Positions 30,901 to 39,900 of a stretch of DNA of 42,500 nt are shown in pieces (the stretch's first letter is position 1; the number at the start of each line of letters is the position of its first letter). This stretch comes from Symbiodinium natans (taxonomy: Eukaryota; Sar; Dinophyceae; Suessiales; Symbiodiniaceae), in contig CAJNDS010002165.1 in NCBI GenBank assembly GCA_905221605.1, positions 507,083 through 549,582 of the forward strand. Direction: 5' to 3'. The position numbers were made by a program, and so were the translations under genes. Below the pieces are notes generated by a model. The model had not been told where the DNA came from. It did not search any database and saw only the letters and a list, made by a program, of their open reading frames with translations.

Positions 30901-33900
30901 GGCCTCCAGGCCGCTCATCACGTCTTTTCCGACTGCTGCCTCGACCTTGATGTCGTGGTTTTTTTCGGACTTCCAGGCTACGCACGCCAACACGGTGTCG
31001 GCTTGCATGACCACCGTGACGTAATGGCCCTCGTTGCGCAGCGCGGCTTTGAGGAAGCCGGGCTTGACGCCTCAGGGTCAGACGCGTGTGGCTAAGCAGC
31101 TAGTCGTCGTTTTCTGGCGCCTCCCCCCACCCTCACCTCCTCTCCACACGGCCTACCCCATGGAATGTTTTAAGGGGCCCCAGCGCATGCCCGCCCTCAC
31201 CGCTCTCACCGCCCTCACCACTCTCACCGCCCCGACGAGGTGTTTTAAGGGGCCCCAGCACATGCCCACCCTCTCCGTTTTTATCGTTCTCACCGCTCTC
31301 ACCGCCCACCGGTGTTTTCAGGGCCCCAGCGCATCCCACGCTCACCGCTCTCATCCTCCCCATTCTCACCTCCTCACACGGCCTGCCCCTCGACAGGGTG
31401 TTTTCACGCCCCAACGCACGCCCGCCCTCACCGCTCTCACTGCTCTCCCCGCACCCTCACCTGCTCCCTCACACACATGGCCTACCCCTCACCGCTCTCA
31501 CCGCTCTCACCGCCGCACCCTCACCTCCTCCCTCACACGGCCTACCCCCTGGACAGGGTGTTGGCAGGGGGCGCAGCGCACGCCCGCCCTCACCGCTCTC
31601 ACCGCCCTCAGCGCCGCCCTCACCGCCCTGGCCTCCCCCCTCGACGAGGTGTTTTAAGGGCCCCAGCGCACGCCCGCCCTCTCCACTCTCACCATTCTCA
31701 CCGCCCTCACCGCTCTCACCGCCCTCACCGCCCTGGCCTACCCCCTCCAGTTCAGGAGTCGAACTTGCAGGTTTGCTTCACATTCATGCAAAGGAAACAT
31801 GTGAAACATTTAGCACCGCTCGACTGTCTCTTGGCCAACTCACGGAAGGCCATCACTTTGTCGTCGCCATGCTCGAGGACTAGGCAAAGCAGCCAAGCGA
31901 CGTAGCTACTAAGTGTCACAACCTTGCCGGGGACAGCCAGTCGGGGCACGATACCCGACAGCGTTGACAAGGGGGATGAAAAACAAACCCTTTCCTAATA
32001 GAGACGCTGTATTCTATAAACAAAGCAACAAAGGAACTCGTTTTGATGGAAAAGATCATTTGGACAAATTAAAAGTTCAAGAAAAGCAAATCGCAGAAAG
32101 AATTGTTAGAGATCATACGCTACGCGAATACGCTAGTGATAACAATTTTCACACAGAGCATTATTTACAGAGCACGATCGCCCAGAACCAGAACAATACA
32201 GACCGCCAGAAATGTTTAACATTGCAACGGACCAAGAAGAAGGGAGCACAATTGAAGAATATGGCACGCCACCAGAGCAACAATTTTTCGAAGTAAATGA
32301 AGTGTTACAAAATTTATCAATGACCCAACAACAGAACCAACAAGCATTCGCACAAGCCCATCAACAACAGTTAGAAAGAGAAGAAGAAGGCGGATCAGGC
32401 ATTCTTAGGAGTTTAGGAAGCGGGCATTAAGTTTAGGAAGCGGAGCCTTTCGAGTAGGGGGCAATGTTGCGGGTAATATGATTTCCGGTATGGATTTTGG
32501 AACTGCCGCGTTTGCGGGACTTTCACAAGAAGCAGTGCAGGTATTAATGAATAGATTATTGCCACAACCTAGACCGCTATTAGATTTTTCAGGAACAGCC
32601 AGAGAAGGGCAATATACAACCTACGACCCGACACCAATTCCAAACATGCAATACCTACAACCTTCAATAGTTTTACAACCGCATCAACCTAACGTAGGAG
32701 CTACGCAACAGCCATTACCCATTGCATCATCAAGCCAACTAACAATAACATATATACAAACACCAAGAATACAGCGACCAACAGAACCTAGAACTAAAAC
32801 AAGACCCAGACCATCACCGAGAACATCACCCGAACCACCACCGCAACCTAATTTTCAACAAGGCGGTTCGTCCAGTTCAAGCGGAAATGCGCCACCACCA
32901 CAACCACCGCAACCACCACAAAATGAACGCCCAAGAACCCGTTCAACCAGAAAAACATATTTGAAGGAAGGAACAACAGAAGAGCAGGATATGGCATCAC
33001 CTACATTAATCATTCCAAGCAAAATAGGTATTCAAAAATTGAGAGAAGTATTCGAAGAAGCGAACAACCGAAATACAATAAATACTTAAAACTTACAGAA
33101 GCTATAAAAGCATATATAACAATTGGATTAGGTCCGCGGGCGATAAAGAAATGAAAGAAACAATATCTGAAAGATCTCAAAGATTTGTATAGAAAAGAAA
33201 TATTTAGAAAATGAAAGCTTCAAAATATTTCAATAAATTATTAATATTCATTGAAATATATATGTTTTTCAAAAGTTTTAAAGTTTTTAAAAACTAAAAT
33301 ATATAGTATTATATATATATATGAAAAAATCGGCTCAAGATAAATTGTTTGAAATTCTTTACAAACAGGCAAAACATGAATTAGAAAAGCTAGAAATTAT
33401 CAAACAAAGTAGGATAAGCAAAATTAAAAACTTAAACAAAAATGCATTATAGAAAAGGAAGAACAGGAACATTTAGATAAGGAAATGAAATATTTAGATA
33501 GACAAAATGAGCTTCAAAAAGACTTAATAGATTTATATGAAAACAATACTTAAATTATAGTATATGGTATATGCTTAAAGAGATACATATAACAGCATAT
33601 ACTATACAATGTCAGCAAAGTTTTGCAACAGTTGTAGTAGAACAAGACAGCTATATGATTTTACAGACGAATATAAAATGTGAAATTATTGTAGAAACCG
33701 TCAAATAAGACACAACAATAAAAACCGAGAAAAAGTGAACAACATAGAGAGACAATACAGAGAAAATCATACGGAGCAAATAGCAGAATGTAAAAAAAGA
33801 TATGTCGAGGACAATAAAGAAAATCTAGAAGCATATCGAAAAGAATATATGAAAATAATTTATCATTGTCCATTTTGTCATTATGATGTAAAACAATACA

Positions 33901-36900
33901 AAAAATCACAGTATGAAAAATCAAAAACACATCAAAACAATGTAATATTAAAAGAACTTGAAGATCTAGCAAAGCATGAAAATTAATCCAGGAATTTTTA
34001 CAAAGATTTTTTACAATAAATTTTGGTACAAGAATTTGACAATAAACATTTAATACAAATTTTATGCTGAAAATTGTGAAACAAATTTTACAAAATGCAA
34101 CTTTTCAACAAATAGTTTTTGGAAGATTTTTAGGATGAAAATTTTGAAAATATATTTTTATGAAAATTTGGGAAAAATCTATGATAAAATTTTTAATATT
34201 TTTTATCATAAAATTATTCTTTTTTATTGAAAATCTAGTGAGGAATGACTGAGGGTGGGATGTCAAAAATGAGCAAAAATCTATTGAAATGTTGAAAACG
34301 TAGGGTCCCCCCCAGGGGTGAAAACGAATGAGGGCCGAGCGGTGAGCCATAAAAAGTGAGGCCAGGCTAACCCTAACTAAAACACCCACCCACACACACA
34401 CAATTGGGAGACTAGTTCCCTATGTTCGGCTCATCGTGTTTTCATGGTTTTGCAATTTTTGTTTAGTTCGTAATGTGTTTAGTTTCTCGAACAATTGCTG
34501 TTACCATCCTTTCTTCTGCTAGACACACACACGCAGAAAATGTACATACATGACGTGGGTAGTTATTCTACCTCTTCTTTGCATTCCATAGGAGGAAAGC
34601 CTTACAAACATTGGCATTTCTTGGGAACCCGGCTCACTTTTTGATTGAAATTCTCTTCACCCTTTCCTAAGAAGATGCCCATGTTTGTGGGGCTTGCGTC
34701 CTATGGGATGCGAAGAATTAGTACAAAGTGGAACCGTTGGGACGGCGTCGGTGGGCTTGTGGTGAATCTTGATTTTCTTGCATCACTCCATGCATGCGAA
34801 TACTTCCAAGTTCCCTACAAACAAAGGCATTTCCAACCCCGAATATCAAGAAATGATATTTGCTCACAGTATCATCGCGCCCCCGGGCTTACAAACAATG
34901 TTTTTACATGTCACTCTATGCCCTCGAGTGCTTCTTCGTCTTATGGTTTGAGGATCAACATCCTTTCTTCTCGATTGTCTGTACATCCTGTCTTGTCGTT
35001 CATCTGCATTGAGATCCAATACATTGAATACATATTACCCTGTATACATAGATGACGTGGGTAGTGTCGCAACGCAGGCTTGTCTTCTGCGTTTCATGGA
35101 GAGGTTGATCTTGAGGTAGGTTTTGGGGGGGGGGGGGGGGGGGGGGGGGACCATATATAAATATATATATATAAGCCATCCGTACAATACTTCTGAGCTT
35201 GCTTAAGGGATCGCCCCAAAAAGAGTACGGTGTCGTTACTATAGTTGTCATACTTCTGCATCTCTTCCGCCAAATTACATCCACCTCCGCCCATTTCAAA
35301 ATACAAACTAAACCAAGGCAAGATTGTAAAGCAAATTTTAAACATGCTTCATATGACGAATAGCAAGACAACTCTTCACAACAGCAATGTTGTAAAGAGT
35401 GAAAATCACAGACATGCAACTTTTAGCATGATTCTACGAAACTCCCCTTAGAACCTTAATAAAACTAATATGTTCAATATCCTCTTGGGTTTTATATAAA
35501 CAAAAGGTTAATAAAAAAAAAATCCCAAGGGGGATATCGTCCATGCTGGGCGAGGATGATCGAATAAAATTCTGGTGTTTGCTTTTTTCGTACAGCGGTG
35601 GGTGAGACCGGATGCCCTCCAGGACGTCACCAAAATCTGTGCACCATGAATGGTAACATCCGTTCTGGCTCGAAAGGAAGGGAAAGAGCAGACAAGCAAG
35701 CCGAGAAAACGAAGAGGGAGAAGAGGAAGCAGCAAAACCAATGACGACAAGAAGCAAGACACGGGAAGGAAGGAAGGAAGGAAGGAAGGAAGGAAGGAAG
35801 CAAGGAAGGAATGAGAACAAGTGTAAGAAGCAGACCGGCACTGTTGCCCCTTGGACACACCTTTGGAAAACTCTGTAGGTGCTCTTCGGGCGGAAACCAT
35901 CACCCTTAGTGCCGCCTCTGGGGTCCTGCCTAGCTGCCTGAACCAAAGGGCGAGGGCCCCACAGCCTAAACCCTCAGTCCGACGCCGGTGGTGTTCAAAC
36001 ATCGGCACAGGTGTTGGTCTAATTTCGGTCAATTGGCCACAGGCGTTAGGGTTTGGGGTTTAGGGTTCAGGGTTTAAGCAACCCTAAACCCGAAAAACTC
36101 TTAACCCTACTCGCCGCCCTAAAAAGCCGGGCGGCAGGAGGCACTCCAAGGGCGCAGGGGCAGGCACAGAGCTGGATATCAGCACGTTCTCCAGCTTGAG
36201 GTCTCCTCTTTTTGGGGGGAGGGAAGGTTTAGGGTTTAGGGTTTAGGGTTTGGGGTTTAGGGTTTAGGGTTTGGGGTTTAGGGTTTAGGGTTTGGGGTTT
36301 GGGGTTTAGGGTTTGGGGTTTGGGGTTTGGGGTTTGGGGTTTAAGCGGGGTCCCCTTAAAAATTGTTTGAGGGACCCTAAAGGACCTAGGGGCTCCAGGG
36401 CTTCTAGGGCTTCTAGAGAGTTCTGAACTTATGGGGTTATGGTGTTCTAGGGTTTATGGGTTTGGGGTTTAGGGTTTAGGGTTTAGGGTTTAGGGTTTAG
36501 GGTTTAGGGTTTAGGGTTTAGGGTTTAAGGTTTAGGGTTTAGGGTTTAGGGTTTAGGGTTTAGGGTTTAGGGTTTAGGGAGTCAGCGGTTTGGAGGTTTG
36601 GGGTCATAGGGTTTTGTCGCGAGGGACATTGGGGGTTTGGGGCCTGGGCTGCGGGGCCTCCGAAGAAAAACGCTCGGGAGTTGAGAAGTCTAGGGAATTT
36701 GGGGGCTTAGGGTTTAGGCTTTATATAGGGTTTAAGATTTCATATAGGGTTTATATAGGGTTTATATCGGGGTTATATAGGGTTTAGGGCTTAGAGTTTA
36801 GGATGTTGGGGGGGATGTTGCAAGGGTCTGCGAGGTTTGGGAGCGTTTAGGGTTTAGGGTTTAGGGTTAGGGTTTTGGGTTTAGGGTTTAGGGGTTTAGG

Positions 36901-39900
36901 GTTTAGGGTTAGGGTTTAGGGTTTAGGGGTTTAGGGGTTTAGGGGTTTAGGGGTTTAGGGGTTTAGGGGTTTAGGGGTTTGGGTTTAGGGGTTTAGGGGT
37001 TTAGGGGTTTAGGGGTTTAGGGGTTTAGGGGTTTAGGGGTTTAGGGGTTTAGGGGTTTAGGGGTTTAGGGGTTTATATAGGGTTTAGGATTTTATGCGGG
37101 GTTTATATAGGGTGTCTATAGGGTTTAGGGCTTAGGGTTTAGGATGTTGGGGGGACGCTGCAAGGGTCTGCGAGGTTTGGGAGCGCAACTTGAAACCGGA
37201 GGCGGAGCTGCCTGGTGCCAAAGAGCTATGCCTAGGTTTGGGGTTTAGGGTTTAGGGTTTAGGGTTTAGGGTTTATGGTTTTGGGTTTTGGGTTTAGGGA
37301 TTAGGGATTAGGGTTTAGGGTTTTGGGTTTAGGGTTTAGGGTTTAGGGTTTAGGGTTTAGGGTTTAGGGTTTAGGGTTTAGGGTTTAGGGTTTACAGCTT
37401 AGCAAGGGAAGTCTTGCCGGCAGGGCTCGGTGGATCACCCGGCGCTGGTGCATGTACCTGAGGCGTCGCTCGAGCGCATTTCGGGTTTAGGAAGTTGGGG
37501 TTTGGGGTTTAGGGCTTAGGGTTTATGGGTTTAGGGTTTAAGGTTTTTAGTTTAGGGTTCGGAATTCTAGTGTTTTAGCGAGCTGCTTTCTGTTCTCTCT
37601 ACAAACTCCCCATTCGCCTGAACCTAAGCCCCATGGGCACGTCGTCTGAACCCTACGCCCAAAACCCCAAATCCTAAATCCTAACCCTAAACCCCAAAAG
37701 TGAGCAGCAGAGTGAGCAGCAGAGTGAAGCAGCGACCCTGCCTGGGTCTGCAGGTTTCCAGTTTCACAGCCCGCGCGCCCATGCTGAGAATCGATAGCTT
37801 TCGACTTTGCCCCCAGTCTTTGGCAGGTGAAAGAATGACTGCCTTGCAAGAATATCCCTTCAACCCTAAAACGCTAAGCTCCATGAACCTTTACGCTCCA
37901 AAAGCCCAAGCCCTACATCCTAAACCCAAAGCCTAAAAACCTAAAAACCTTTACTGAACTTGACACCCTTGCAAACATTGGAATTTAGGCTGATCCTTAG
38001 GATTTCTAGTAGCCAAAAAAACTGCTTCCAAGTACCCACCCGAAACCCTAAACCCTAAACCCGAAACCCCAAACCCTAAACCCCATAAACCCGATAAACC
38101 CGATAAACCTGAAATAAACCCTAAACCCTAAACCCTGAACCCTAAACCCCACAAACCCGCAAAAATGCCGACCAAAGGCCCGATGGCAGCCAGGAGCTGC
38201 TGCATGACGTACCTGCAGGGGGTTTGGGAGTTGAAGTTTAGGGTTTAGGGTTTAGGGTTTAGGGTTTAGGGTTTAGGGTTTAGGGTTTAGGGTTCATTTT
38301 AGGGTTCGTTTAGGGCTTTGAGAGCCTTGCAGCACTTGGGACACATGGATCAGTTGGGCATTCGGCCACTGAAGACATGGGACGAAGCTTGGGACGGTGG
38401 GAAGCTCGTTCGGGAGAGGCCGCGGGGACACTTGCAAAGGAACACTTTGGGCACTTGGGACACTTGGGACGCCTGAAGCATTTGAGAGCATCCAAAAAAA
38501 AAACTTGCCGGCCCAGGTTTGCACTGGGGCAATCTAGGTCAAACCCCAAAAAGCCCCGAACCCGAAACCCCAGAATCCGAAACCCCAAGCCCCTGAACCC
38601 CCAAAACCTTAAACCCAATACCCTGATACCTGAATGCCCTCATACCCTTACCCGAATACCCTAAACCCCGTTCCGGACGCGCGTCTTGACGCGCCCGATT
38701 TTTTGGGCAGCAAAAGGGAAATGGGATTAACTCGGCAGAAATAGGTGTTAAGTCTATCATGCTTGCTTGGAAACATCCTTAATCTGCGGACGCAGAATAT
38801 GTAAAGTTTCTGCGGCGGGCAAGGGTTGGGAAGGAATGCGTTGTTTTGGGCCTCTTGCCTAAAGGTGTCGAGCATCCCACGTTTTACAGGGTTTTGAGAG
38901 GTTGGACACTGTTTGAGGTTTTGGGGAGATAGGAAGTACGTTTCGGAGCATTTTCCACCTCACAGCTCGAGAATCTCCCAGGGCTCGCACGCACTGGTAA
39001 CACGGACGTTATCATGGCTGGGCCATGGATGCATTGGCCACTCGCACGCACTGGTAACACAGACGTTGTCATGGCTGGGCCATGGATGCATTGGCCACTC
39101 GCACGCACTGGTAACACGGACGTTATCATGGCTGAACGGTCGTAAACTGCGGCGTCATCATGGCTCAACGGTCGTACACTGCGGCGTAACGTGTGTCCGG
39201 AAGGCTAAACCCCCTCCTAACCCCCAACAACCCCGAAACCCAGACAGCAGAGCACAATTGGGGACAAGGCAGCAAGAATACAAGTTAATACTAACTGCAG
39301 ATGAATGAGAGCGTGGACAGGAGGATGAAAGGAATGTAGTCTTAGTATCAACTATCTTTAACCCACAACCCTAAACCCTAAACCCTAAACCCGCAGGCCT
39401 CAACCCTCAACCGTCAACCGTCAACCCTCAACCCTCAACCCTAAACCCTAAACCCTAAATCCCGGTTGAGTGCCTCGCCGCGCAATCGGAGTTCGCTGGG
39501 TCGCGGCCCACACCGGTGCCTTCCCACTGCACCCCCAAGCCCCAGATTCCTAGGTGTTGACTTTAGGGTTTTAGGGTTTAGGGTTTAGGGTTTAGGGTTT
39601 AGGGTTTGGGGTTTGGGGTTTAGGGATTAGGGTTTAGGGTTTAGAGTTTAGGGTTTAGGGTTTGGGGTTGAGAGTTTGGGGTTTAGGGTTTAAGGTTTGG
39701 GGTTTAGGGTGTAATTTGGGTATAGGGTTTGGGGTTTCAGGTTTAGGGGTCCCTTCCTATGGGCCCTTAATTGGGGAACCCTTCTATAGACCTTGTAGAC
39801 TTGTAGACCCTATAACACCCAAAAGCCCAACCTTCAGAATCTTCGGTACCCTATCACTAAACACGGTAAGGGATCGCAGTAAGGCACCATGCAACCTCCT

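Larger units (their letters stand above)
31960..34300. mobile_element. AT-rich endogenous virus-like island
   Basis: Base composition changes sharply from GC-rich host DNA at about 31.97 kb to AT-rich DNA until about 34.25 kb. All three credible frames inside (V1-V3) are plus-strand, opposite to every host exon, and all are broken. No major capsid, ATPase, polymerase or integrase gene is visible, so this is a fragment. Terminal repeats were not found. It could derive from a polinton-like virus, virophage or larger algal virus. Confidence 0.5.
29129..36165 (-). other. Seven-kb kinase intron holding a foreign block
   Basis: Lies between exons K7 and K8, whose junction restores a normal kinase sequence. 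From about 29.6 to 36.04 kb it contains no TTTAGGG arrays, unlike all neighbouring introns. Inside are exons of gene N, a GC-rich minisatellite, an AT-rich virus-like island, and degenerate direct repeats. This looks like a large insertion, or an assembly join. Confidence 0.6.

Noticed and set aside
31034-31905. Long plus-strand ORFs rich in Ala/Leu/Thr/Pro
   Set aside because: Produced by the GC-rich minisatellite; several frames on both strands are open.
33100-33700. Alternative genetic code in the island
   Set aside because: Frameshifts in the same genes point to decay; two TGA codons are too few to argue reassignment.
38984-39133. CRISPR array
   Set aside because: Contiguous 57-bp tandem repeat without spacers, in a eukaryotic intron.
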